A DNA stretch of 63,401 nt from a virus: IMG/VR virus record IMGVR_UViG_3300025154_000092, positions 1 through 63,401 of that record; one strand, written 5' to 3'. Both the position numbers and the translations under genes were made by a program. Position 1 is the stretch's first letter; each line of letters opens with the position of its first letter. Below, one piece after another: positions 15,226 through 23,002 of this stretch. Below the pieces are notes generated by a model. The model saw only the letters and a program-made list of their open reading frames with translations. It searched no databases and had not been told where the DNA came from.

Positions 15226-15409
15226 AGCAGTAAAGATTCAAGAAGGTGACTACGTGGAAACCCCCGACCATTTCCCGATCAGGACTGGCATCGTAAGGGT
15301 GGTGAGTCCGTGCGGAAGGTACGCAGTCGTTGAAAAGCAGTATGGCAGGAAGACATGGAAGAATCGCTATCGCATTGAGGAATTGAAATTCTGGAAAAGG
15401 ATTCTGTAG
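15209..15409 (+). CDS. Small beta-rich protein (66 aa)
   Basis: Alternating strands (GDYVETPDHFPIRTGIVRVV, YAVVEKQYG) like an SH3/KOW-type fold that reads nucleic acid. Start choice uncertain (15209 or upstream). Overlaps the previous gene by 17 nt. Confidence 0.45.
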   Translation: MIARNEAVKIQEGDYVETPDHFPIRTGIVRVVSPCGRYAVVEKQYGRKTWKNRYRIEELKFWKRIL

Positions 15410-15427
15410 TTATCCGGACTGAGGAAC
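15409..15427 (+). promoter_or_regulatory. TATCCGGACT motif before the replication genes
   Basis: Exact 19-bp copy of the sequence at 5271-5289, 24 bp before the primase start, with a related copy at 20545. Its reuse in front of the replication operon suggests common control. Confidence 0.5.
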
Positions 15428-15450
15428 TCAGCGAAAGGAAAGAGTGATCG

Positions 15451-16173
15451 ATGCCGAAACGAGTATACGAACTGATGTTCAATCCGGGCGAGGTTGTGGA
15501 GATCCGGGCGATCGGTGGGCTGAAGGGCCGGAATAAGGCCTGGGAAGGGGCGTGTTTCGGGGCGAAGGGCACAGTGTCGGGCTATTTCGATAATGCCGAG
15601 GCGTTCGGCGCCTCGGCGAAGGCCCTGGACGATGCCGGCGCCCACGGGGTCTATTACACCCTGAACCCCTGCCGGCCGGCGCTGATTGCCAGGGCATATA
15701 ACCGGCTGAAGGCCAACATCCATACGACAACCGATGGCGAGATTGAGCTGATACGCTGGCTGCCGATCGATCTGGATCCGCGGCGCCCTACCGGCATTTC
15801 CTCTTCGCAGGCGGAATTGGATGCGGCCGTCTCAACGGCCAAGCTTGTTGCCGAGCACCTGGAGGGTGATCTGAAATGGGCCAGAGGACTGCGAGCCTTC
15901 AGCGGGAACGGCTACCATCTGATGTATCGGCTGCCAGACTACCGGAACAGCGAGGAGTATATCCAGAAAATCAGGGATATCCTCGCCTATCTGTCTGGGA
16001 AGTTCACCAGCGATCGTGTGATCATTGATGAGGTGGTGCATAATCCCGCACGAATTTGGAAGTGCTATGGGACGCACGCACGGAAGGGAGACAGCATACC
16101 GGAGCGACCACATCGCGTGAGTAGGATTCTGTCAAAGGAGCAGAAACTGGCGGATGTGGAAGTGACGGAATGA
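15451..16173 (+). CDS. AEP-type primase (PrimPol-like)
   Basis: A 240-residue catalytic domain of the archaeo-eukaryotic primase superfamily. Motif I is LPIDLDPRRP (Asp-x-Asp, metal binding), motif II is SGNGYHLMYRL (nucleotide-binding His), and motif III is DRVIIDEVVHNPARIWKCYGT with its Asp. 'ARKGD...ERPHR' completes the family ending. It makes primers for replication. Its stop overlaps the helicase start (ATGA, 16170-16173), so primase and helicase work as a split primase-helicase pair. Confidence 0.9.
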   Translation: MPKRVYELMFNPGEVVEIRAIGGLKGRNKAWEGACFGAKGTVSGYFDNAEAFGASAKALDDAGAHGVYYTLNPCRPALIARAYNRLKANIHTTTDGEIELIRWLPIDLDPRRPTGISSSQAELDAAVSTAKLVAEHLEGDLKWARGLRAFSGNGYHLMYRLPDYRNSEEYIQKIRDILAYLSGKFTSDRVIIDEVVHNPARIWKCYGTHARKGDSIPERPHRVSRILSKEQKLADVEVTE

Positions 16174-18050
16174 GCAAAATCGACGAGACCGCAAAGCGTG
16201 CTCCTAAGAAGGAGACGTCACAGGCGCCTGCAGGAAAAGCCCGAGGTGTAGGCAAGGGCAACCTCGGGATGATGGACCTGGGCGCGTACCTGCGGGACCA
16301 CGGGCAGCCATTCCACGAAAAAAAGCTGCGAGACAAAGAGAAAGCCCACCTCACATACTTCGTACTCGAGAACGGGTGACTCTTCGACGAGAATCACCGG
16401 GGCGGTGAAGCGGCAATAGTGCAGTCACCTGAAAAGCCGTTCCTCTTCTACTTCTGCTATCACACCAGTTGCAAGAAGCACACATTCAAGGAAGCGCGGG
16501 CGAAGATCTCCGGCCAGGAGTCGCTGGCCAAGTATTACCCGGGGTATGACCCCAGCAAGCGGAGCAAGAAGCCAGGCACGGAGCTCGGCGCCGTGCTGGC
16601 AAAGTCAAGCATACCTTACCAGATTGAGTTTGAGTGCCTTTCACCCCGCATCCCCCCTCCCCACGAAGTAGACCCGTACACCTTCTTCGAAGAAGGTGCC
16701 AGGGGTACGCTGTCGTTTGTGCCGAAGCGGCTGGCGGATTACATGGCCGTGCTCCTGGGCCCCTTGTACGAGACCCTGGGGACCTGGTGGAGGTATGAAA
16801 ACGGGGTTTACCGGCGGATGGACGTTGGGGAGCTGCAGCACGTGGCGACAGTGGCATTGAGGGACCATGCTCGGCCGAACCAGGTGAACGCGGCCGTGGA
16901 GATTCTGGGGAACCTGGTTCGGCGCAGGCCCTCGGATTGGCCCAAGGAGAAACTCATAAACTGCCTGACGGGTATGTTGAACCCGGAGACGGGAAAGCTT
17001 GAGCCACACAGTCCTGCGTACCTGAGCCGGGTGCAGATAAAGTGCAAATATGACTGGAAGTATTTAGACGCGGCACAGCCGTTTATGGAGTTCCTGGAGG
17101 GGGCCCAGCCTGGAAAGGATAATGAGGCGTGCCGGACCATCCTGCACCGGTTTGGCGGGTATGTGCTGCTGCCTGACAACCGGTATGAGAAGGTGCTGCT
17201 CCTGAAGGGTGAGGGCGGGAATGGCAAAGGGACCTTTATCAACATCCTCAGCATGGTGATTGGAGAGGAGCACGTAAGCGCGTTGTCGCTGCATGACCTG
17301 GGAGAGCGGTTTAACACATACCGGCTGGAAACCTCGATCTTGAATGTTTCGACAGAGGTGAACCCTAAGAAGAGCGTTGAGACCGAGACGCTGAAGCAAG
17401 TGGTTTCCGGTGATCTGATCAAGGGCGAAGAGAAGTTCGGCAAGCAGTTCGAATTCAGGCCTAGGACGAAATGTATCTTCTCTCTGAACAAGAAGCCGAT
17501 CCTTCAGGACGTGGGGTATGCCCTGGAGCGCCGGCTGATTGTTGTGCCGTTTGACACGACATTCGAGGGCAAAACGAAGGTGGAAAGCATCTGGGACAGG
17601 TGCGTGGAAGGTGATGGGCGCCATGGCGTGTTTATGTGGATGGTGCTGGGCCTGGAGGAGCTGCTCAAGAACGGATTTGAGCTGACAGGCAGGGTGAAGA
17701 GCACAACGACGGCATTCCTGCGATCGCTAAACCCGGTGATGATTTTTGTCCAGGACGTATGTCGCCTACGACCTGGGGACAATAAGGTGTTTGTGGGCAC
17801 GGTAGAACTCTACAAGAGGTACGTGCAATGGTGCGGCCACACAAAGCACAAAGAGATGGCCAGGACGAACTTCTGGGACATCATTGAGAGCATTCCGGGA
17901 GTACGGCGGGGGTTGCACCATAAGACAAGGCAGGCGAATTTCTTTGGAATCGAAATTAAGCCTGAAGACCTGGGTGAAGAGGCAGAAGGTTATGATGATC
18001 TTGAGGAGGTCGACCCCTCGACCCCTCAACCCCGTACCCCCTCTTCTTAG
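16170..18050 (+). CDS. Zinc-finger SF3 (D5/P4-type) helicase, interrupted by an in-frame UGA at 16377
   Basis: One open frame of 626 residues if the UGA is read. Before it, 69 residues end in LTYFVLENG. After it come LFDENHRGGEAAIVQ, then FYFCYHTSC, i.e. a (Cys/Sec)-x5-His...Cys-x4-Cys zinc finger whose first ligand is the UGA. Then the D5-N region, Walker A LLKGEGGNGKGTF, a Walker B-type strand (TSILNVSTEV), the SF3 B' and C motifs (FRPRTKCIFSLNKKP) and the arginine-finger region YALERRLIVVPFD. GTG 16419 has no convincing ribosome site and lies inside the conserved finger, so separate translation is unlikely. Alternatives are a nonsense mutation or base error. Confidence 0.88.
16377..16408 (+). 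promoter_or_regulatory. In-frame UGA with SECIS-like hairpin
   Basis: UGA 16377-16379, 14 nt gap, then stem UCACCG (16394-16399) / CGGUGA (16403-16408) with loop GGG. The loop begins 21 nt after the UGA. Bacterial SECIS elements lie just downstream of the UGA with a short stem and a G among the first loop bases. The same geometry recurs at 63265. Confidence 0.6.
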
Positions 18051-18064
18051 TTCGCCTTACTGTT

Positions 18065-18355
18065 ACCTTCACGAAGGTTTGGGCGAAGGGTAAACGAAGG
18101 TTTTGCGAAGGTTTTGCGAGTTGGCAAGTGTCTGAAAACATTAATGAACGAAGGTTGCGAAGGTTTTCAGTGAGGTTAGTCCTTACTATTATGCACATAC
18201 TATCTCCTATTTATTCTCTTTTTGTCACTCCGTGCGAAAGGAGTAGCTCAGAAACCTTCGCAACCTTCGTAGTGGAGGAAGATCAAACACTTAGAAGACA
18301 AAAAACCTTCGTAAAAACCTTCGGGAAACCTTCGGAATGGGGGGTAAAAACCTTC
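18065..18355. other. ori: Putative replication origin: 6 + 6 inverted iterons around an AT-rich core
   Basis: Rightward CGAAGGTTT-type iterons start at 18072, 18084 (variant CGAAGGG), 18095, 18106, 18149 and 18158. Leftward AAACCTTCG-type iterons start at 18252, 18262, 18301, 18312, 18325 and 18345. The 18168-18251 centre is AT-rich with TTATTCTCTTTTTG. It directly follows the helicase gene. Inverted iteron arrays around an unwinding element are typical of initiator-dependent origins. The 18051-18820 stretch holds no convincing gene. Confidence 0.8.
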
Positions 18356-18644
18356 GTAACCGGTCCTGAAGTGACGTTAAGTAGGTGCATGAAATGATGG
18401 CTGGCGAGTGCATTATTCGGCCAGCGACGGGATCGGCCGCGGTATAAGGCGAAGGATAGTGAATGGAAGCGAAGGTAGCCAGGTGGGCTACCTTCAGAAA
18501 GGGGGGTGGGGGGCACGGGTGAACGCTTGAATCATGGTGCCGAAAACCCACGAAGAATGGGAAATGAATGGAAAGGTGGTGGTGGAAGTGAACCTGGATG
18601 GATTCGAGGTGTGAACCGGTGGATGTTTGTCAATTTTTAACGAA

Positions 18645-18684
18645 CACGACTTGCTAACTTTAGTGGATAAGTTAGCAAGTCGTG
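18645..18684. repeat. loxP-like 16-8-16 bp palindrome
   Basis: CACGACTTGCTAACTT (18645-18660) and its exact inverted copy AAGTTAGCAAGTCGTG (18669-18684) flank an asymmetric 8-bp spacer TAGTGGAT. This is the architecture of a tyrosine-recombinase crossover site (arms + 8-bp spacer). No U-run follows, so it is not a terminator. A small tyrosine recombinase starts 137 bp downstream. Confidence 0.75.
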
Positions 18685-18751
18685 AAAACGCGGAGAAGCA
18701 GGAACAACAAGGCTCTTGGGTGTTTTGGGGGATTCGGTTAAAAAATAGGCC

Positions 18752-18801
18752 TTGACAGATTGCCAACTAATAATGATGATACGGCAGAAAGTTGGCAAAT
18801 C
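18752..18801 (+). promoter_or_regulatory. Promoter with second pair of TTGC-AACT half-sites
   Basis: A consensus -35 TTGACA lies at 18752-18757. Half-sites TTGCCAACT (18760-18768) and AGTTGGCAA (18790-18798) resemble those of the palindrome upstream (TTGCTAACT, AGTTAGCAA). Centre spacing is 30 bp here and 19 bp there, one helical turn apart. The recombinase, or another protein, may autoregulate here. Confidence 0.55.
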
Positions 18802-18820
18802 TCGAAAGGGGGAAAACGGG

Positions 18821-19417
18821 ATGAAAAAGAGCAGAAATCCGAATCACCCGAGGGCCGGATCCAGGATCAAGGTGGAACCGATCAAAACGCTGAAGGACAT
18901 CAAGTCGATCAAGAAGCTGCTGGCAGATAACCCGCGGGACCTGGCGCTGTTCGTGGTCGGGATCAATACGAACCTGAGGGCCGGCGATCTGCTCGGGATC
19001 CGTGCCGGCATGGTCCGGGGCCTGCGGCCGATGGATGAGATCGAGCTCAGGGAGGGGAAAACCGGGAAGCTGCGCCGGATCAGCCTGAACGGAAGCGCTA
19101 TAGAGGCCGTCCAGGGGCTTTTGGCTTCTCAGGCATACCAGGACAAGGACTTCCTTTTCAGGAGCCAGCGGGGCGAGGTCCTGACAGTGCCGTCGCTCCA
19201 CCGACTGGTAAAGGGCTGGTGTTCGACGATCAACCTGCGGGGCAACTTCGGCAGCCACACGCTTCGGAAGACATGGGGATATCACCAGCGGGTGACCTTC
19301 GGCATGGGATTGCCTGAGCTGATGGTCTGTTTCAACCATTCGAGTCAGAGGCAAACCCTGGATTACCTCTGCATCCAACCCGAAGAGGTGAGGTCGGTCT
19401 ATGCGAACGAGCTGTGA
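18821..19417 (+). CDS. Minimal tyrosine recombinase (catalytic domain only)
   Basis: A 198-residue stand-alone catalytic domain. INTNLRAGDLLGI carries Arg I, EGKTGKLRRI the beta-hairpin Lys, GSHTLRKTWGYH the His-x-x-Arg box, FNHSSQRQTLDYLCI the final His and the nucleophilic Tyr. No arm-binding domain and almost no core-binding domain. The ATG at 18821 has AAAGGGGG upstream. It is the second recombinase of this phage. Next to the origin and a loxP-like site it is more likely to resolve multimers or circularise than to integrate. Confidence 0.88.
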   Translation: MKKSRNPNHPRAGSRIKVEPIKTLKDIKSIKKLLADNPRDLALFVVGINTNLRAGDLLGIRAGMVRGLRPMDEIELREGKTGKLRRISLNGSAIEAVQGLLASQAYQDKDFLFRSQRGEVLTVPSLHRLVKGWCSTINLRGNFGSHTLRKTWGYHQRVTFGMGLPELMVCFNHSSQRQTLDYLCIQPEEVRSVYANEL

Positions 19418-19730
19418 CCTGGCGAAAGCGGAGATCCCGGGAAGGGAGGAGGAGCGATCGAGGCGAGGTGGACGGATCGGGCCGGCTGCCTCGCCGAGTC
19501 GGGCCGACCGACGGCGCAGGCCTGGGGCAAGAAGGGCAATCGGGAGATCGCAAATCCGGAAATCCCGGGATTGGAGTCCCGTCCCCCCTCTATCACCTAG
19601 GCACATAGATAATTTTCCCGATTTTGAGGCAAGTCAGCGACGTGGACCGATAACTTGATGGGGGGTGCGGGGTGGAATGGAACACTATGGGAAACAGAAA
19701 ACTGATAGCTGAAGCTAGGGAGGCTACGGA
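19418..19730. other. GC-rich gap with no convincing gene
   Basis: Contains two ATCCCGGGA palindromes (about 19434 and 19564) and a sequence resembling a tRNA T-arm (GGGATTGGAGTCCCG) that does not fold as one. A 22-codon reading frame (19687-19755) overlaps the next gene and has a weak start signal. No promoter identified with confidence. Confidence 0.5.
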
Positions 19731-19949
19731 ATGGCAGAAGAAAAGAAGCCCCTAAAGGAAAGAGTTGAGGCGTTCAACATGATGGAACTTCCTGGGCAAC
19801 CCAGGATGATGCACATGGGAACGTCCTACCTCGTCAACGATCTATGGCGGGAAGTGGAAAGGCTTAGAGAGGAGATCAAGGGCCATGAGGCTTTTCAGGC
19901 CGGAGTGAATGAGGCCCTCTCGATAGCCTGCAAATTGTCCGGCTTGTAA
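19731..19949 (+). CDS. Small helical protein (72 aa)
   Basis: AGGGAGG precedes ATG 19731. Charged, Met-rich, with a C-terminal coiled-coil-like helix (LWREVERLREEIKGHEAF). No family recognised. Confidence 0.55.
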   Translation: MAEEKKPLKERVEAFNMMELPGQPRMMHMGTSYLVNDLWREVERLREEIKGHEAFQAGVNEALSIACKLSGL

Positions 19950-20018
19950 AAGCAGCAATAGAGGGGACGGTTCATATCGCCCCTAGCTACGGACACTACA
20001 AACGAAGGTGATGATCTA

Positions 20019-20546
20019 ATGGATACGACAGACCCTTGGTACAAAAGCGCATATTCCAAAGAAGACCATGAATTTCTGGAAGGTGTTTTTGGAGAACTCC
20101 AGCAAAGAGGCTTGAGGTGGTCTAACGAGAAAGGGGCCGACGGGAAGTATATTATTCATCTCCGTGGTATCAAAACATGGCTCTCCGGGAAAGCAGCACA
20201 AACCGAGAAATTTGTTCTTGCTTGCTGGAGACTCAAAAGGGCGCACCGAGATCTGTTGACCGAAAAAGTGAAGCTCGTGAGGAAGTTAGAGGCCGTAGCT
20301 GGAACCTCTGAAATAGTGGATCTTGAAAAGGTTAGCGGTCTCCATATTTGGATTCGGGATGAATTCAGGGGTGTAATGGTGCCCAAAGAACATGCTGAGC
20401 GGCTTGCCGAAGCGATCAATAAGGTCGCGCACGAGATGCGGCAGCACGGCTTTGAAGAGGGAAGCAATATCCTGCATAGGCTGGGCACTGGAGATATATC
20501 TGTTTTGGATTTTGAAAAAGAGAAAGCAAAAATGCAGGACACGTAG
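20019..20546 (+). CDS. Hypothetical protein (175 aa)
   Basis: Soluble helical protein with no Cys-rich or catalytic motif. 'KSAYSKEDHEFLEGVFGELQ' and 'EHAERLAEAINKVAHEM' are amphipathic helices. A TACGGACACTAC motif, also at 13528-13539, sits about 30 bp upstream. Function unknown. Confidence 0.55.
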   Translation: MDTTDPWYKSAYSKEDHEFLEGVFGELQQRGLRWSNEKGADGKYIIHLRGIKTWLSGKAAQTEKFVLACWRLKRAHRDLLTEKVKLVRKLEAVAGTSEIVDLEKVSGLHIWIRDEFRGVMVPKEHAERLAEAINKVAHEMRQHGFEEGSNILHRLGTGDISVLDFEKEKAKMQDT

Positions 20547-20560
20547 TTATCCGGGCTACT
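20545..20560 (+). promoter_or_regulatory. Variant TATCCGGGCT motif
   Basis: GTTATCCGGGCTACTG overlaps the stop of the previous gene and precedes the DUF5131 gene by 26 bp; it is a related copy of the 5271 and 15409 motif. Confidence 0.4.
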
Positions 20561-20585
20561 GAAGCCGGCTTTGGGGGAGGGGAGA

Positions 20586-21395
20586 ATGGGGAAGGGGAAT
20601 ACGTATTGGGATCGGGCGTGGTCGTTGGTGGATGGGTGCACGAAGTGTTCGCCTGGGTGTTTAAACTGCTGGAGTGAGGAGATTTATGGGCGGTTTCATG
20701 AGGACGGGCTGATTTCGCCGGAGAAGAAGTGGACGGGGCAGATACTGACTCGAAGCAGCAGGCTCGATATTCCCAGGATTGCCAACAAGTCAACCGTGTT
20801 CGCGGTTTGGAATGACTTGGCTCATGAGGCCGTCCCGGATGTGTTCAGAGCACTGGCCTATGCGGTGATGCAGGAATGCAGGCGCCATACTTATCTCGTG
20901 CTCACGAAGCGGATTCACGAGTTGGGCTATTCACTGCGGGCCAACCTTTCCCCGCTCCGCACTAGACCCTTCGGGATCTTTCCCGGTGTGACCGTTTGCA
21001 CACAGGAGGAGGCGGATAAGAACATCCCGGAGCTGCTGAGGCTGAAGGAGTTTTTCCCGTGGATGAGGGTATGGGTGAGTCTGGAGCCGATACTCGAGGA
21101 GATAAGCCTCTTGCGGTGGATACCCATACCTTCATGTTCTCCGTCCACTGCCGGAATCAACGCCGTGATCATCGGAGGTGAATCGGGTTCTCCGAGAAAA
21201 GTGCGGCCAATTAGAGAATACTGGTTTGAGAAGACCGTGAATGACTGCCGGGCTTCACTGGTACCGGTCTTTGTGAAGCAGATGGGGACCTCGTGGGCCA
21301 TGAGGAACGGTGTCTGGAAGCTTGGTGACCACCAGGGGGCGGATATGCAGTATTGGCCGGAATCTTTGAGAGTGAGGGAGCTGATATGGAGATAG
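20586..21395 (+). CDS. DUF5131 (phage Gp37/Gp68) family protein
   Basis: A 269-residue protein. The N-terminus 'TYWDRAWSLVDGCTKCSPG' continues CLNCWSE, giving the family's Cys cluster (C-x2-C-x3-C-x2-C). 'TVFAVWNDLAHEAVPD', VLTKRI, VTVCTQEEAD, RVWVSLEPIL and VIIGGESG follow in the usual order. The fold is TIM-barrel-like with a metal or iron-sulfur site. Its reaction is not established to my knowledge. Common in phages and mobile islands. ATG 20586 follows GGGGGAGGGGAG. Confidence 0.9.
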   Translation: MGKGNTYWDRAWSLVDGCTKCSPGCLNCWSEEIYGRFHEDGLISPEKKWTGQILTRSSRLDIPRIANKSTVFAVWNDLAHEAVPDVFRALAYAVMQECRRHTYLVLTKRIHELGYSLRANLSPLRTRPFGIFPGVTVCTQEEADKNIPELLRLKEFFPWMRVWVSLEPILEEISLLRWIPIPSCSPSTAGINAVIIGGESGSPRKVRPIREYWFEKTVNDCRASLVPVFVKQMGTSWAMRNGVWKLGDHQGADMQYWPESLRVRELIWR

Positions 21396-21598
21396 AACTT
21401 TGCCCGCGGTGTGGGGGTGAGATGGAGTGGGTGGAGTGCTGGAACTGTGGCGGGGATGGTGTGGACGGGCATGATTGCGGGGAGGATTGCTGCAGCTGCC
21501 TTGAGCCTGAGGACAATGTTCGGTGCGACATCTGCAAGGGTAGGGGTGGGTGGTACGCATGCGACGGGTGCACTGAGGCCAGGGAGCATGGGGTGTAG
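21386..21598 (+). CDS. DnaJ-type zinc-finger protein (70 aa)
   Basis: Cys-rich: CPRCGGEM, CWNCGGDG, CSC, CDICKGRGG, CDGC, matching the CxxCxGxG repeats of DnaJ-like domains. Overlaps the DUF5131 gene by 10 nt and is probably its partner. Binding target unknown. Confidence 0.75.
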   Translation: MEIELCPRCGGEMEWVECWNCGGDGVDGHDCGEDCCSCLEPEDNVRCDICKGRGGWYACDGCTEAREHGV

Positions 21599-21684
21599 GG
21601 TTTTGGAGGGCGGCGGCGGGGAATTGACGCTGATAAATCGGCAAAATGAAGGGTATTTCGTACCCACAAAGTAGGAGGAAAGGT

Positions 21685-21975
21685 ATGGCGGCGAAGGTGC
21701 TTGGGTTTCCGGGGTTCAAGAATCCAAAGGTGTTGGAGTTGAGCGATGAGCGATGGTTATGGACTTTGCCTGTCGAGATCAGCTACCGGGACGCCCTGTT
21801 CCTGGTGTCGCAACTCTGCCTGGCGCTGAAGCATCCGCAGAACAATGGGGTGGTTGCGGATTTCGCCCGGGCGCTCGGTAAAGACCTTATCCGGCGGTTC
21901 ATGGAGGAGATCCCGGAGTTTACCATGGATGTGGTCCGCCTGCTGGAATTGGACAAGACGTTCGGTCTCGATTGA
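21685..21975 (+). CDS. Hypothetical helical protein (96 aa)
   Basis: GTAGGAGGAAAG precedes ATG 21685. An N-terminal beta-like segment and a long helical region (DALFLVSQLCLALKHP). No family recognised. Confidence 0.6.
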   Translation: MAAKVLGFPGFKNPKVLELSDERWLWTLPVEISYRDALFLVSQLCLALKHPQNNGVVADFARALGKDLIRRFMEEIPEFTMDVVRLLELDKTFGLD

Positions 21976-22058
21976 ACTGGCACGGGAATTGTATTGGAGT
22001 TTCCCTTGGCGTAATGGTAATGTTAGTTGCCGTTAACCTGAGCGAAAGAGAGGACTGG

Positions 22059-22238
22059 ATGGCACTGAGCGCTTCGGAGGAAAAGACCATTGTCTCTTTG
22101 TTCACGAATCTACAAAACATCGATTCAAGGTATTATGCGGCTGCCTATTACTTCGTTTCCGGATTCCTCAGGTGTTTGGCTTTGAGCGTTGAATCCTTTG
22201 AGGGCATTGAAATGCCAGGAAAGGAGAAGCTTGCATGA
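22059..22238 (+). CDS. Small helical protein, paralogue of 24776 gene
   Basis: 59 residues from ATG 22059. It aligns without gaps to the N-terminal 55 residues of the 24776 product (roughly 40-45% identity by eye: shared F-T-x-L-x-N, A-A-x-Y-F-V-x-G-F, M-P-G). A shared role with the two accessory blocks is likely; function unknown. Overlaps the next start by 4 nt. Confidence 0.6.
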   Translation: MALSASEEKTIVSLFTNLQNIDSRYYAAAYYFVSGFLRCLALSVESFEGIEMPGKEKLA

Positions 22239-22990
22239 AAAGACGATTCGTGGTTCTTCTAACTGCGCTCTTGGTCATCGCCGGATGTGCTGCGGTAGAT
22301 CAGGGAGTAAGGCTCTCTGAGTCGGGTGAGCAACTTGAATTTCAGTGCGACTTTTGGCCCGATCGTGACGTAATGAGCCGTGCAAAGCGGCTTTACGATT
22401 TGACGGACCATGCAAAGGATCTGCGCGTGGATATCTGTTTCATCTCGGCATCGGCCCCACTTGCATTGACCTTTCCAAAGAACGGGGGATATATCATTGT
22501 CCTGGCCAGTGGTTTGACAAAGGGCAGACCTCACGAAGAGATGCTTCTGTGTTCCATCGCCCACGAGCTTGCGCATATCGACCTGGGACACACGGAGGAA
22601 TTGGCCGAAATACTAAAAAGAACAAAGACCTTAGGTAGTCGTGAGTTGCGGAATGTTATCGACAGACAGGAAATCGAGGCAGACTCGGGGGCGGTTCGTA
22701 TATTGGAGAAGTTTGGAATAAAAGATGCGCACCTGTGGATGGCAAGGACCCTTGACTGGCTTGAGGAATACACTCCTTCCAGTGCGGAACGTGGAGAATT
22801 CAGGCGAATGCTTGCCGGACACAACAAGCCTGAACTGCAAGCCTGGGGGGAGATGATGCTTAGGGCTGGTGCGGATATTGACGGCAGAATCCGTAACCTG
22901 CTGGGGGATGAGGCTTTCAAATCGTGGCAAAGCATCCCGCGGGTTGGATATGGGCGGATATCGCCAAACAAATGGAACAGTAAGCCATGA
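22235..22990 (+). CDS. M48-like zinc metalloprotease lipoprotein
   Basis: A 251-residue protein. Signal peptide with lipobox LLVIAGC (Cys 18), so probably lipid-anchored in the periplasm. HELAH (zinc ligands plus catalytic Glu) at about residues 110-114 and the third ligand in RQEIEAD (about 149) give the M48 order. M48 enzymes cut misfolded membrane or outer-membrane proteins. As phage cargo it may modify the envelope of the lysogen. Coupled by ATGA to the upstream small gene. Confidence 0.88.
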   Translation: MKRRFVVLLTALLVIAGCAAVDQGVRLSESGEQLEFQCDFWPDRDVMSRAKRLYDLTDHAKDLRVDICFISASAPLALTFPKNGGYIIVLASGLTKGRPHEEMLLCSIAHELAHIDLGHTEELAEILKRTKTLGSRELRNVIDRQEIEADSGAVRILEKFGIKDAHLWMARTLDWLEEYTPSSAERGEFRRMLAGHNKPELQAWGEMMLRAGADIDGRIRNLLGDEAFKSWQSIPRVGYGRISPNKWNSKP

Positions 22991-23002
22991 AGGCGCAGGG
23001 AT

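Noticed and set aside
16419-18050. Independent helicase gene starting at GTG 16419
   Set aside because: No good ribosome site, and the conserved LFDENHRGGEAAIV lies upstream of it in frame. A start there would delete half of the zinc finger.
18072-18355. CRISPR array
   Set aside because: Repeats are only about 9-11 bp, occur in both orientations and have no regular spacers. They are iterons.
19560-19600. Partial tRNA or second attachment site
   Set aside because: The T-arm-like GGGATTGGAGTCCCG lacks the T-loop consensus and pairing, and there is no CCA.
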